A stretch of 64,000 bases of DNA from Bacillota bacterium (lineage in GTDB: Bacteria; Bacillota; Clostridia; Christensenellales; SZUA-584): assembly GCA_023436115.1 (NCBI GenBank), contig JAEZKQ010000026.1, positions 248,001-312,000 on the forward strand, in the 5' to 3' direction. Position numbers and translations under genes: made by a program. The notes beneath the pieces are model-generated. The model made no database searches, was not told the origin of the DNA, and was given only the letters and a program-made list of their open reading frames with translations. Within the stretch, counting starts at the first letter, position 1, and each line of letters starts with the position of its first letter. Below are positions 42,444-51,647 of this stretch, one piece after another.

Positions 42444-45400
42444 TTACGGAATCAGGTAACCGCAGTCCTTCTTTATGGCCTTGATAATGGCCGCATAATC
42501 CTCTGGAAGCCGCGCGCCGTCTATTGTGCATGAATATTCCGCGCCGCTCTCGTCACGAATCAATACCGTATTATCATCTATAAACAGCACACCTTTGTTG
42601 GTGCTGTCATGGAAGCCCTCTTCGCTCCAGAATACCGTGAACTTATCCTTATAAGGCAGGCCTGTATGCGGGCAGAAGAAACCGCAGTTGCCGCATTCGT
42701 TGCACATACCGTCCACGTGAACGATCTGCGGATGCCCGGAAACCATAATGCCTACATTGGCTCTGTTGGGGCAAACCTCGCAGCACACCTCGCACACCAC
42801 GTCGCAATTAAGACACCGTGCAGCATCGTTGGCATTGTCCATGCTGTCCGCCAGCACGGCACGGCTGCTGCGGATATTTTCAGGTTGAGCCTCTTTGGAC
42901 ACGCGTACAAAGTCGTGCGAAAGCCCCAGTATCCTGAGTATGTCCTTTGTGATGCGTTTGCTGTCCGCCATGGCCTCCACGATGGTGGATGCGCCGCGCC
43001 GGCAATCGCCCGAAACATATACACCGTCAAGATTGGTCTGGCAGGTCTGTTCGTTCACTGCGGCATATCCGCGATTATTCTGATCAATGGCGCTGCACGC
43101 GAAGAACTCCGTATCCACGCGCGCGCCCACCGCGTTGATCACCGTATCGAACGACAGCTGCTTCGTCTCGCCCGTCGGCTCTACGTTGCGTCGTCCGTCC
43201 GCCCCTTTTTCGCCCAGCTTCATGACCTTAACGGTCAGCAGGCCGTTCTCATACGCCACGGGAGCCAACAGCTCCAGAAATTCCACGCCGTCTTCCAGCG
43301 CCAGACGCTGTTCCTCCGGCTCTGCAGGCATGAATTTACGCGTGCGCCGATAGACGATGCTCACCTTGGGTGAACCGTTAGCTCTTAAGGCAGCACGGGC
43401 ACAGTCCATCGCCACATCACCGCCGCCGATAACCGCGACTGACTTCCCAAGATCCAGCTTGCAATCAGCGTTCTTGGAGCGTTCGAGGAAATCCAGCGCG
43501 TCCATGGTATACTCGCCGCCTTGCTGCACTGGGCAAGCGCCCTCTTTCCACGCGCCTGTCGCGATCACAACAAAATCGTATTCCTTTTTCAATTTCGCCA
43601 CATCGACATCCGAAACACCGAATCGGAATTCAACGCCCGTTTTAACCGCCATGTTAAAATCAAGGTCTATAGCGGCCTGCGATACACGGAATTCGGGAAT
43701 GAGGTATTGCACCACACCCATGGGCTTTTCGCGTCGGTCGAATATCGTCACGGCTACACCGTTGCGGCGCAGGTACACGCCTGCTGCGATGCCGCCGGGG
43801 CCCGCGCCGATGATTGCCACCTTTTTGTCCGTCCGCAAAGGCACAGGTATCAGCTTGTCGATATATTTCTGCTGCGCATTCTTCGAGGCCAGCCTTTTGG
43901 CCTGCCGAATCTGCAGCGGTTCGTCGTAGTCAATGCGCGTGCATTTTGTCTGGCACGCATGGCTGCATATTTCGCCCGTTACGGCGGGCACCGCATTGTC
44001 GATCGTGATAATCTCAAACGCCTTGTCGTATTCGCCGCGCGCGACACACTTCAGATATTCGGGTATCTGTTGCTCTATGGGGCAGCCGCCCTGTTTGCAC
44101 GGCGCTTTAAAGCAGTCGAAAAGGGGCAGTATGGAACCCGTCTTTCGCGACTTCACATCACGCGCGTCCTTGGCGATATGCTTATCTGTGAGTACGCTGT
44201 CAGCCAGCTCATTGAGCGCTGCCACATCGATATCTGTGCTCTCATAATACGCCTTCTCGGCCTTCTCGCTGAGTTGTTTGCCGCGCGCGTAGCCGCCCGG
44301 CTTCAAAATCGTCGTCGCAAACGTCACGGGTTTGATGCCCGTTTTCAGTATGCGTTCCACGTTGAAAGCGTCAGCACCGCCCGAATATGAGATGGGCAGT
44401 GTGCCGTCAAAGTGATTGCTGATCTGCCGCGCCACATTGATGCTGAGCGGGAACAGCGACCGGCCCGACATATACATAAACTCGCCGGGCAGTTCTTCGT
44501 CTTTGATCTGCACAGGGAACGTGTTTGACACCTTCACGCCGAAGCTTAAGCCCTGCTGCTTCGCTGTGTCCTTAAGCCGCGCAATCAGCGCCACCGCATC
44601 GGGCATCTTCAAATCCTGATCGAAATGCCGCGTGTCGAAGCTTACGTAATCATATCCCAGCTTATTTAGAATATCGCGCACAAAGTCGTATCCCAACAGC
44701 GTGGGGTTCACTTTAATGAACGTGTCCATCCTCTTCACGGTAAGAAAGTAATTCGCGATTTTTTCGATTTCCTCGGGCGGGCAGCCGTGCAGCGTAGACA
44801 GCGTGATGGACGATGATACGCAGGAAGGTATCGCTTCGATATCTGCTGCTGTTACGTTCTCGAACAGATCGAGGTTGTCCAGCAGCCATGTACGGCAAGC
44901 CTTAAATACTGGGGTGCCGCTCGCATCCCTTAGGTTGTTGATGTATGAGTCTATCTTTTCCGATGTGATACCCGCGAAGTCGTAGCCCACGCTCATGTTG
45001 AACATCACGTCCGTCTTGTCCGAGAGGCCGAATTCCTTCATCGCCACATGGATTGCAAACCAGCCCTTGACGTATTCCTCAAAAGCTTGCTGCACAGTGA
45101 GTTCGGTGGACCATTCAACGTTATACCCCTCGTCCTCCGCGTTGATGCACGGGCGCGGTATGCACTTGCGCAGCTCCTCGCCGTCCATCGTCTGCACCGT
45201 TTTGAGCTCCATAAAGCGCAGTCCGCCCACATAAGACGCGAGCAGGTTTTGCGCAAGCTGCGTGTTAGGACCGGCCGCGGGGCCTAAGGGGCTGCTCAAT
45301 TCGCACCCGAAAACCATTGCTTTTCGACCCGATTTGTTGCGGTAGAACTTATTTTTATGTACGCCAAACACGCTGTTTTTGCTGCGGTATTCCGCCGTCA

Positions 45401-45449
45401 TCCAGCGCATCATCTGTTCAAACGGCATCGGCGTCATGATCTCGCTCAT
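42444..45449 (-). CDS. ygfK: YgfK-type flavin/iron-sulfur oxidoreductase (putative selenate reductase subunit)
   Basis: A 1001-residue protein. The N-terminal part (about 1-420) is dihydropyrimidine/dihydroorotate-dehydrogenase-like (VNPTLLGYDFVRDILNKLGY, GVKVSNTFPVQ). A GltD-like Fe-S stretch follows (CKQGGCPIEQQIPEYL, CSHACQTKCTR). Next are FAD and NAD(P)H loops (AIIGAGPGGIAAGVYLRRNG near 545; AVIGGGDVAMDCARAALRANG near 690). The C-terminus has clusters CDVVCEVCCEVCPNRAN and CNECGNCGFFCPHTG. Annotated in E. coli as a putative selenate reductase. With XdhD it more likely forms a purine-reducing/oxidising complex. Confidence 0.93.
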   Translation of the reverse strand: MSEIMTPMPFEQMMRWMTAEYRSKNSVFGVHKNKFYRNKSGRKAMVFGCELSSPLGPAAGPNTQLAQNLLASYVGGLRFMELKTVQTMDGEELRKCIPRPCINAEDEGYNVEWSTELTVQQAFEEYVKGWFAIHVAMKEFGLSDKTDVMFNMSVGYDFAGITSEKIDSYINNLRDASGTPVFKACRTWLLDNLDLFENVTAADIEAIPSCVSSSITLSTLHGCPPEEIEKIANYFLTVKRMDTFIKVNPTLLGYDFVRDILNKLGYDYVSFDTRHFDQDLKMPDAVALIARLKDTAKQQGLSFGVKVSNTFPVQIKDEELPGEFMYMSGRSLFPLSINVARQISNHFDGTLPISYSGGADAFNVERILKTGIKPVTFATTILKPGGYARGKQLSEKAEKAYYESTDIDVAALNELADSVLTDKHIAKDARDVKSRKTGSILPLFDCFKAPCKQGGCPIEQQIPEYLKCVARGEYDKAFEIITIDNAVPAVTGEICSHACQTKCTRIDYDEPLQIRQAKRLASKNAQQKYIDKLIPVPLRTDKKVAIIGAGPGGIAAGVYLRRNGVAVTIFDRREKPMGVVQYLIPEFRVSQAAIDLDFNMAVKTGVEFRFGVSDVDVAKLKKEYDFVVIATGAWKEGACPVQQGGEYTMDALDFLERSKNADCKLDLGKSVAVIGGGDVAMDCARAALRANGSPKVSIVYRRTRKFMPAEPEEQRLALEDGVEFLELLAPVAYENGLLTVKVMKLGEKGADGRRNVEPTGETKQLSFDTVINAVGARVDTEFFACSAIDQNNRGYAAVNEQTCQTNLDGVYVSGDCRRGASTIVEAMADSKRITKDILRILGLSHDFVRVSKEAQPENIRSSRAVLADSMDNANDAARCLNCDVVCEVCCEVCPNRANVGIMVSGHPQIVHVDGMCNECGNCGFFCPHTGLPYKDKFTVFWSEEGFHDSTNKGVLFIDDNTVLIRDESGAEYSCTIDGARLPEDYAAIIKAIKKDCGYLIP

Positions 45450-45477
45450 TGTAGACTCCCTCTAAATGTTATGTTAC

Positions 45478-45535
45478 AGGAGGATGGGACACCTCCCCTA
45501 CAGTTCATGCCAAGGGGCGGGTTTCACGCCCGCCC
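45478..45535. promoter_or_regulatory. Two hairpins between ssnA and ygfK
   Basis: AGGAGG/ACCTCC (45478-45496) and GGGCGGG/CCCGCCC (45515-45535) stand in the 130-base gap, read on the minus strand before ygfK. Neither is followed by a T-run, so mRNA processing or translational control of ygfK is more likely than termination. Confidence 0.45.
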
Positions 45536-45579
45536 GTCAGAATATTCGTTTACTGCGTTCATGTATAATCACATGAAGG

Positions 45580-46905
45580 TTAGGCTCTTTCCCAGAACGC
45601 GGCGGCCAATTTCCGCGCCTTGCTGTAAACCTCCCGTTCGTCCGCTGTCAGAAGCTCTCTGTCTTTCATCACGAAACGGCCGTTTATCATCGTGGTGCGC
45701 ACGCTTCGTCCCATCATGCCAAAAAGTATGTGAGACGACGTGTTGCCCGCCGTGATGGGTGTGGGCGCGTCATAGTCCACCACGATAATGTCTGCGAGCG
45801 CTCCTTTGTCGATGATACCCAACGGTTTTCTGAAATGGCGTGCGCAGATTTTGGCGTTGTTTTGCAGCAGCATCTGCGCGCTCTCTCCCCAGCCCACACT
45901 GGAATCGCCAAGATTATGCTTGTGGATGATGTTGGCTACCTTGAAGGACTCCAGCATGTCGGTCGTGTAGCCGTCTGTTCCCAGGCCCATCAATATGCCT
46001 TTTTCCATCATATGAAGCGCCGCCGAGCACCCCACCGCGTTTCCCATGTTGGATTCCGGATTGTGTACGACGACGGTGTCGGTATGCTTTAAAATATCCA
46101 TTTCACGCGCATTGATATGGATGCAGTGCACCGCGATGCTCTGCGGGCCCAGTATAGACGCGTCATTCAAACGCTCCACCACACGCTTGCCGTACTTATT
46201 CAAACTATCATACAGGTCGTCTATACCCTCCGCCGTATGCACGTGAAAGCCCGCCCCGTTGGCCGCGGTCACACACTTGTCCAGCGTTGCGTCAGAAAGC
46301 GTGAATGATGCGTGCAGTCCGAACAGACCCTTGACCATATCACTGGCCTGTTTATTCGCATACGCGATGAAGTCTGCGTTCTCCTTGATGCCTTCGGCGG
46401 CCACCCTCTCGCCGTCACGATCAGAAACCTCATAGCACAGCGACGTGCGCACACCCAGCGTTTCCGCCACCTTCGCGATGGTGAAAAGGCTTTCCTTCAC
46501 ATGTCCGGCACTGGCGTGGTGGTCGAACACCGTGGTCACGCCGTTTTTAATGCCGTCAATATATGTGGTATAAGCGCTGTATTCAATTTCGGGCAGATCG
46601 AGCGCGCGGTCTAGGCGCCACCATAGGTTCTCCAGTATCTGCGTGAAGTTTTTAGACACCTTGCTGTCTTTCAGACTCATGCCGCGCGCGAACGCGCTGT
46701 AGATATGGCCGTGGGTATTGATAAGCCCCGGCATGATCACACCGCCCCTTGCATCATAAAATTCGCTCTGCGGATATTTGGCCTTCATCTCCAATGTGGT
46801 GCCGAAATCCTCAATTATTGTTCCGTTTACCGCCACGCATCCGTCCTTGATCAACGGATTCGCCGCATTTTGGGTGATGAGCACCCCGTTACCGATCAAT
46901 AACAT
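45580..46905 (-). CDS. ssnA: SsnA-type aminohydrolase
   Basis: A 441-residue amidohydrolase: LINTHGHIYSAFARGMSLKD (metal HxH), TTVFDHHASAGHVKESL, GLFGLHASFTLSD, FHVHTAEGIDDLYDSLNKYG, VHCIHINAREMDIL, VHNPESNMGNAVG and MGLGTDGYTTDMLESF (metal Asp). The group is related to chlorohydrolases and guanine deaminase but its own substrate is not firmly known. It is a constant member of the ygeX-ygfK cluster. Preceded by an unusually long structured leader. Confidence 0.92.
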   Translation of the reverse strand: MLLIGNGVLITQNAANPLIKDGCVAVNGTIIEDFGTTLEMKAKYPQSEFYDARGGVIMPGLINTHGHIYSAFARGMSLKDSKVSKNFTQILENLWWRLDRALDLPEIEYSAYTTYIDGIKNGVTTVFDHHASAGHVKESLFTIAKVAETLGVRTSLCYEVSDRDGERVAAEGIKENADFIAYANKQASDMVKGLFGLHASFTLSDATLDKCVTAANGAGFHVHTAEGIDDLYDSLNKYGKRVVERLNDASILGPQSIAVHCIHINAREMDILKHTDTVVVHNPESNMGNAVGCSAALHMMEKGILMGLGTDGYTTDMLESFKVANIIHKHNLGDSSVGWGESAQMLLQNNAKICARHFRKPLGIIDKGALADIIVVDYDAPTPITAGNTSSHILFGMMGRSVRTTMINGRFVMKDRELLTADEREVYSKARKLAAAFWERA

Positions 46906-46921
46906 CGTCGTTTCCTTTCAT

Positions 46922-47251
46922 CCGTTACGGTTGGATGATGCAGAGCAGTTATTAAGGTCTAAGACCTTAGCGGCTCTGCCGCCAAACCACCGTTTCTTCC
47001 CCTTCGTGGCACACGAGGGATTTCATCCTTTGAGAATCCCAGAGTGGAATACCATTCGCATTTCCAAGAGTGTAAAAGTCCTTAATACAATTTCATGGGC
47101 CAAGTCGGGTTATCATTCTCCCCAAAAACCTTGCTTTTTAAGGATCCCACAGCCCACACCTTGTAGTTTTGTCAGTTTCGAGATGCAAGGAACTGCGCAA
47201 AACGTAAAAACTGGCGGGAAACGAAGGTTTTTTGCCAAGCTGCCGTTACGG
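46922..47251 (-). ncRNA. Structured leader RNA upstream of ssnA (possible ssnA motif)
   Basis: The arcC-ssnA gap of 340 bases is far longer than the 8-16 bases usual between genes here. Its two ends carry the same CCGTTACGG (46922-46930, 47243-47251). As RNA these 9-mers pair with each other (8 of 9), closing the whole region. Inside, on the minus strand, are GCAGAGC/GCTCTGC (46940-46979) enclosing AAGGT/ACCTT, a CCTCGTG/CACGAAGG hairpin and GGGAT/ATCCC. A conserved RNA named the ssnA motif has been described from comparative genomics. I believe this is such an element but cannot check the match. Confidence 0.55.
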
Positions 47252-48172
47252 CACTATCACCGTTCCGGTCTTGCCTTGTATGCCGTCCATCAGCTTGTCG
47301 AGCGAGGTAATCAGCGTCGTACACGACGGTTTTTCCTGCACAACGCGCATCGCCGCTTTCACCTTGGGCAGCATGGAACCCTTGCCGAAATGACCTTCGT
47401 CTATATACTTTTGCGCTTGCTCAAGTGTGAGCCGATCCAGCCACTGCTCATTCTCCTTGCCGTAATTGAGCGCCACTTTTTCCACTGCCGTCAGTATAAC
47501 AAAATAGTCAGCGTCAATCAAATGAGCGAGTTTGGCACTGGTAAAGTCCTTATCGATAATGGCCTCCACACCTTTGAGGCGGTTGCCAATCTGCATCACC
47601 GGAATGCCGCCGCCGCCGCACGCGATGGCCACCTGCCCCGCATCCAGCAGTACGCGTATCGTCTCGCTCTCCACGATGTGCTGAGGCTCGGGCGATGCCA
47701 CCACCTGCCGCCAGCCCTTGGGAAACTGCGCCAGCGCTTCGCCCATCTGCCGCCGTTTCTCGGCCTGCTCATCGGTCAGATACAAGCCGATGGGCTTGGT
47801 GGGATCGGCAAACGCCGGGTCATCCGGGTCCACAATCACCTGAGTGATCACCGTGGACACCGGAATATTAAGCCCCTGATTCAGCAGCTCTTCGCGCAGC
47901 ATATTCTGCAGGTCGTAGCCGATATACCCCTGTGTGATGCTGACGCATACCGACATTGTAAACCGGTCGATATTATGGTCAATTTTATATGTATCGAAGC
48001 AGTCAGTCATCAGGCCCACCTGCGGGCCGTTGCCGTGTGTCAGCACAATCTGATATCCCTCTTTCACGAGCTCGACTATTTTCTTGCTCGTGTTGCGAAT
48101 GGCTACCATCTGCTGCGACAGGTTTTCCCCCAGCGCGTTGCCGCCCAGGGCGATCACGATTCTCTTGTTCAC
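47246..48172 (-). CDS. arcC: Carbamate kinase
   Basis: A 308-residue protein with GTG start (48170-48172) and AGGATGA upstream. Motifs: IVIALGGNALGENLSQQ, IVLTHGNGPQVGLM, GYIGYDLQNML, DPDDPAFADPTKPIG, ACGGGGIPV, and GSMLPKVKAAMRVVQ near the end. It makes ATP from carbamoyl phosphate, here most likely released by the YgeW carbamoyltransferase encoded eight bases upstream. No arginine deiminase is nearby. Confidence 0.95.
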   Translation of the reverse strand: MNKRIVIALGGNALGENLSQQMVAIRNTSKKIVELVKEGYQIVLTHGNGPQVGLMTDCFDTYKIDHNIDRFTMSVCVSITQGYIGYDLQNMLREELLNQGLNIPVSTVITQVIVDPDDPAFADPTKPIGLYLTDEQAEKRRQMGEALAQFPKGWRQVVASPEPQHIVESETIRVLLDAGQVAIACGGGGIPVMQIGNRLKGVEAIIDKDFTSAKLAHLIDADYFVILTAVEKVALNYGKENEQWLDRLTLEQAQKYIDEGHFGKGSMLPKVKAAMRVVQEKPSCTTLITSLDKLMDGIQGKTGTVIVP

Positions 48173-48179
48173 GCGGTCA

Positions 48180-49373
48180 TCATCCTATCCATCTCGGGAA
48201 CGCCTTATCGATTAGACCTTGGAGCACGTCACCCGGATTCTTGACTTTGCTTAATAGTATCATTGCCGCAATGATATACGGCTTGTTGCCTGCTTCCTTA
48301 TAAAGCGGCACTCTGTATCTGTCAAACACACTCGCTGACACTTCGCCCTCAGCGCATGACACACCGGTAATATCGGCAGGCAGGCAATGCAGATACAGCG
48401 CCTTCTTATCCTTCGTGAGGCTCATCATCTCCTCGGTGCATTCCCAGTCTTTGTGCTTCGCATTCTGAGCCAGCAGTTCCTTTTCCAGCGCCTTAATACC
48501 ATCAAAGTCGCCGTTGCCGTACATATCCGTGCGCTTTTCCATCGCCGCAAACGGTGCCCAGCTCTTGGGATACACGATGTCGGCATCCTTAAACGCCTCG
48601 CTCATGCTGTTTGTCTTTGTGAAGCTGCCGCCCGATGCCGCTGCGTTTTTCTTTGCGACTTCTTCCACCTCGCTCATCACTTCATAGCCTTCCGGATGCG
48701 CCAGCACCACATCCATGCCGAAGCGGGACATCAGACCGATGACGCCCTGCGGGACGGACAGCGGCTTGCCGTAAGACGGAGAGTATGCCCATGTCATGGC
48801 GACCTTTTTGCCCTTTAAGTTTTCTACGCCGCCGAATTCTTTGATCACGTGCAGCATATCAGCCATCGACTGCGTCGGATGGTCGATATCGCATTGCAGG
48901 TTCACCAGCGTAGGCCGCTGTTCCAGCACGCCGTCTTCATAGCCCTGCTTGACAAAGCTGGACACATCGCGCATGTACGTGTTGCCCTTGCCGATATACA
49001 TATCGTCGCGGATACCGATGACATCCGCCATGAACGAAATCATGTTGGCTGTTTCGCGCACTGTTTCGCCGTGAGCAATCTGCGATTTGCCTTCGTCTAA
49101 ATCCTGCACGGTGAGGCCAAGCAGATTGCAGGCACTCGCGAAGCTGAAGCGTGTGCGCGTGGAATTGTCTCTAAATAGCGATATAGCCAGGCCGCTGTCA
49201 AATATTTTGGATGAGATGTTGTTTTCTCTCATCTTTCTCAAAATCTCAGCCACCTGAAAAACGCCTTGAATTTCGTCGTCAGACTTTTCCCATGTCAGAA
49301 AAAAGTCGTTTTGATACATATCCTTTAAGTTAAGCGCCTTTAATTCTTCTATCATCTTATTCATATCTTTCAT
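48180..49373 (-). CDS. ygeW: Knotted carbamoyltransferase YgeW
   Basis: A 397-residue protein of the aspartate/ornithine carbamoyltransferase superfamily. It shows the carbamoyl-phosphate loop SLFRDNSTRTRFSFASAC, HGETVRETANMISFMADVIGIRDD, HPTQSMADMLHVIKEFGG and HCLPADITGVSCAEGEVSASVFDRYR. It belongs to the knotted group with unknown native substrate. It ends eight bases before arcC, which would convert its carbamoyl phosphate to ATP. Confidence 0.94.
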   Translation of the reverse strand: MKDMNKMIEELKALNLKDMYQNDFFLTWEKSDDEIQGVFQVAEILRKMRENNISSKIFDSGLAISLFRDNSTRTRFSFASACNLLGLTVQDLDEGKSQIAHGETVRETANMISFMADVIGIRDDMYIGKGNTYMRDVSSFVKQGYEDGVLEQRPTLVNLQCDIDHPTQSMADMLHVIKEFGGVENLKGKKVAMTWAYSPSYGKPLSVPQGVIGLMSRFGMDVVLAHPEGYEVMSEVEEVAKKNAAASGGSFTKTNSMSEAFKDADIVYPKSWAPFAAMEKRTDMYGNGDFDGIKALEKELLAQNAKHKDWECTEEMMSLTKDKKALYLHCLPADITGVSCAEGEVSASVFDRYRVPLYKEAGNKPYIIAAMILLSKVKNPGDVLQGLIDKAFPRWIG

Positions 49374-49388
49374 TTTCCTATTCCTTTG

Positions 49389-50588
49389 CTATTTATCTCT
49401 TTTTTTGTAGCATTCGGGAAGTGCCGCGTAAACCGCCGCACATTTTACGAGATCGGCCTTCCATGTTTTCTCGTTTGGCGCGTGAGCTTGTGCCTCTTTG
49501 CCGGGGCCGAAACCGATGCACGGTATGCCAAAGCGTCCCATAATAGACACGCCGTTGGTCGAGAATGTCCATTTATCCACAACAGGCGTGCCGTACATGC
49601 CCTCATATGCTTCTACCATTGAAGTGGTGGTGATGTGATCCTCCGGCGATACCCATGTCGGGAAGTAGCAATCAGTCGGATACACGAGGCCTGTGTAAGA
49701 AGGACGGTCGTATTTGTACATAGACACCACAGCTTCATATTTTTTCACAGCCGGAAGCGCTCTGATCTCGTCCAGAGCCATCTCATACGTCTCCCCGTCC
49801 GTTAAACGGCGGTCGATGGATATGGAGCAGCTATCGGCCACCGCGCAGCGCGAAGGCGAAGTAAAGAATATCTCGGACACCGCCAGCGTGCCTTTGCCAA
49901 GAAATTCGTCATAACGCAAACGGTTGTTGAGCTCTTTGACCTCGGCCAATATCTCGCCCATCTTGTAGATAGCGTTGTCGCCGCGCTCGGGTGCACTGCC
50001 GTGGCACGAAATACCCTTCACGTCCACACGGATCTCCATGCGGCCGCGCTGCCCGCGGTAGATGTGCCCGTCTGTCGGCTCGGTAATCACAACGAATTCG
50101 GGCCTCACCTTGTCTTCGTTAATGATGTACTGCCAGCACAGACCGTCGCAGTCTTCTTCCTGTACCGTACCCGTCACCAACACTTTGTAACCGGCCAGCA
50201 AACCTAGATCCTTCATGATTTTTGCACCGTAAACCGCGCTTACGATGCCGCCCAGCTGGTCGGATGCGCCGCGGCCGCCGATCTCCTCGTCTGTCTCATA
50301 CCCCTGGTACGGGTCAAAAGTCCAGTTTGAGATGTTGCCGATGCCCACGGTATCGATATGCGCATCGTATGCAATGATTTTGTCGCCATCGCCCATGTAA
50401 CCTAAAATATTGCCCATTTTGTCGATCACGACATTGTCAAACCCTAAAGACTCCATCTCCTGCCTGATGCGTGCAATCACCTTCTCTTCGCCCGCGCTTT
50501 CGCCGGGTATTGCAATAAGGTCTCTCAAAAACTTTGTCATTGACGCTTCATATTCGCCTGCTGCCTTCTTGATCAAAGAAAAATCCAT
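49389..50588 (-). CDS. ygeY: YgeY-family selenium-metabolism-linked M20 hydrolase
   Basis: A 399-residue M20-type metallopeptidase/deacylase. Motifs: AYDAHIDTVGIGN (first metal region), GRGASDQLGGIVSAVYGAKI, GTVQEEDCDGLCWQY (catalytic Glu pair), ITEPTDGHIYRGQRGRMEI and CIGFGPGKEAQAHAPNEKTW (last metal His). First gene of the leftward ygeY-ygeW-arcC-ssnA-ygfK-xdhD-hyuA-PLP-ygeX series, with AAAGGAAAG before its start. Confidence 0.92.
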   Translation of the reverse strand: MDFSLIKKAAGEYEASMTKFLRDLIAIPGESAGEEKVIARIRQEMESLGFDNVVIDKMGNILGYMGDGDKIIAYDAHIDTVGIGNISNWTFDPYQGYETDEEIGGRGASDQLGGIVSAVYGAKIMKDLGLLAGYKVLVTGTVQEEDCDGLCWQYIINEDKVRPEFVVITEPTDGHIYRGQRGRMEIRVDVKGISCHGSAPERGDNAIYKMGEILAEVKELNNRLRYDEFLGKGTLAVSEIFFTSPSRCAVADSCSISIDRRLTDGETYEMALDEIRALPAVKKYEAVVSMYKYDRPSYTGLVYPTDCYFPTWVSPEDHITTTSMVEAYEGMYGTPVVDKWTFSTNGVSIMGRFGIPCIGFGPGKEAQAHAPNEKTWKADLVKCAAVYAALPECYKKRDK

Positions 50589-50621
50589 TTCGCTTTCCTT
50601 TCATGTTTTTACGATATTAAA

Positions 50622-50646
50622 TAGGGCAATAACTAATATTGCCCTA
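50622..50646 (-). terminator. Attenuator-like hairpin in the ygeY leader
   Basis: TAGGGCAATA, loop of five, TATTGCCCTA: ten perfect pairs, followed on the minus strand by TTTAATAT. It lies between the predicted promoter (50757-50785) and the ygeY start, so it may reduce read-through into the whole purine-degradation series. Confidence 0.55.
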
Positions 50647-50756
50647 TATGATGCGGATTGCTTTAATTATGAAAATAATATATGTTTTGTCAGTATTCAT
50701 ATCAAACACTCTTCTTACAAAAATATTTTGAATACCTAAATATTTTTTATAAATTG

Positions 50757-50785
50757 AATGTATCATGTTCCCGCTGTATTGTCAA
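50757..50785 (-). promoter_or_regulatory. Promoter of the ygeY-ygeX series
   Basis: On the minus strand TTGACA (50780-50785), a 17-base spacer, TACATT (50757-50762). The leader to ygeY is about 160 bases. Confidence 0.65.
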
Positions 50786-50853
50786 CGTATGTTCAGTCAT
50801 TACAAGCATATATTTGAGCACTTTCATATTTTTACCGAAAATCAATACTTATG

Positions 50854-50882
50854 TTGTCAGGCGGCGTTATATCATATAAAAT
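50854..50882 (+). promoter_or_regulatory. Promoter of yqeC
   Basis: TTGTCA (50854-50859), a 17-base spacer, TAAAAT (50877-50882), 37 bases before the yqeC start. It is divergent from the ygeY promoter with about 70 bases between the two -35 boxes. Confidence 0.6.
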
Positions 50883-50918
50883 GGCACTAGCTAAGAAAGC
50901 TTAGACGAAGGAGCGTTT

Positions 50919-51608
50919 ATGGTTATCGCGGTCGTTGGTGCGGGCGGAAAAACAACACTCAGTAATCATATAGGTAAAAGTCTTACCGATATGGGGCGCC
51001 GCGTATTGTTTACCACCACAACAAAGATTTTCATGCCTTCGGATGGTCCCGTCTATTTAGGCCCGGCAGAAAATATCCGCGTCTTAAGCACGTTTATGAC
51101 GGCTGCAAAAGGTGTGTTGGGCGATGGCAAGCTGGAAGGTTACAGTCCTGAGGACATATCGGCAATAACGACGCTCGGTTTTTTCGATGATATCATCATC
51201 GAAGCGGACGGGGCGGCTCGCAAACCGATAAAAGCCCCGAATGAAACCGAGCCTGTTTACCCCGCCTCTGTCAATTTGATTGTTGGCGTGATCGGCCTGG
51301 ACTGCTTGGGCCAGCCAGCAAACGATGGGCAGGTTCACCGCGCTGCACTTTTTTCACATGTCACCGGGGCTGACTTAGATGAGCCGATCACCGTGCAGCA
51401 TATTTTAGCGCTCATCACCCATCCCCAAGGGTTGTTCCGGCATGCACCTGACACAGCCCAAAGGGTTGTCTTTTTAAACAAATACGATACAATAGATGGA
51501 AAAGTGAAGCTTCAGGCCGAATACATCATCCGCCGATCGCCGTATACGGTGATACTGACGGGCTATCATATGGATTGGTTTAACTCGTTTTTTCATAGGT
51601 TTTTCTAA
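50919..51608 (+). CDS. yqeC: YqeC-like selenium-dependent hydroxylase accessory protein
   Basis: A 229-residue P-loop protein (AAGGAG six bases before the ATG). It begins MVIAVVGAGGKTTLSNHIG (Walker A-like GAGGKTT), then VLFTTTTKIFMP, IIIEADGAARKPIKAPNETEPVYP and RVVFLNKYDT (NKxD-like guanine specificity). The family occurs only with selenium-dependent molybdenum hydroxylases and is thought to act in loading selenium or cofactor. It is coupled in direction with the XdhC-family gene. Confidence 0.9.
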   Translation: MVIAVVGAGGKTTLSNHIGKSLTDMGRRVLFTTTTKIFMPSDGPVYLGPAENIRVLSTFMTAAKGVLGDGKLEGYSPEDISAITTLGFFDDIIIEADGAARKPIKAPNETEPVYPASVNLIVGVIGLDCLGQPANDGQVHRAALFSHVTGADLDEPITVQHILALITHPQGLFRHAPDTAQRVVFLNKYDTIDGKVKLQAEYIIRRSPYTVILTGYHMDWFNSFFHRFF

Positions 51609-51647
51609 GAATATACGGCAAAGTGTTTGCCACAATAGGAGGCTGTC

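Noticed and set aside
46778..48244. A 488-codon open frame on the plus strand through arcC and the ssnA leader
   Set aside because: It runs antisense through arcC, a gene with all its motifs, and its composition is His/Arg-rich as expected for the reverse of this coding DNA; no family resemblance.
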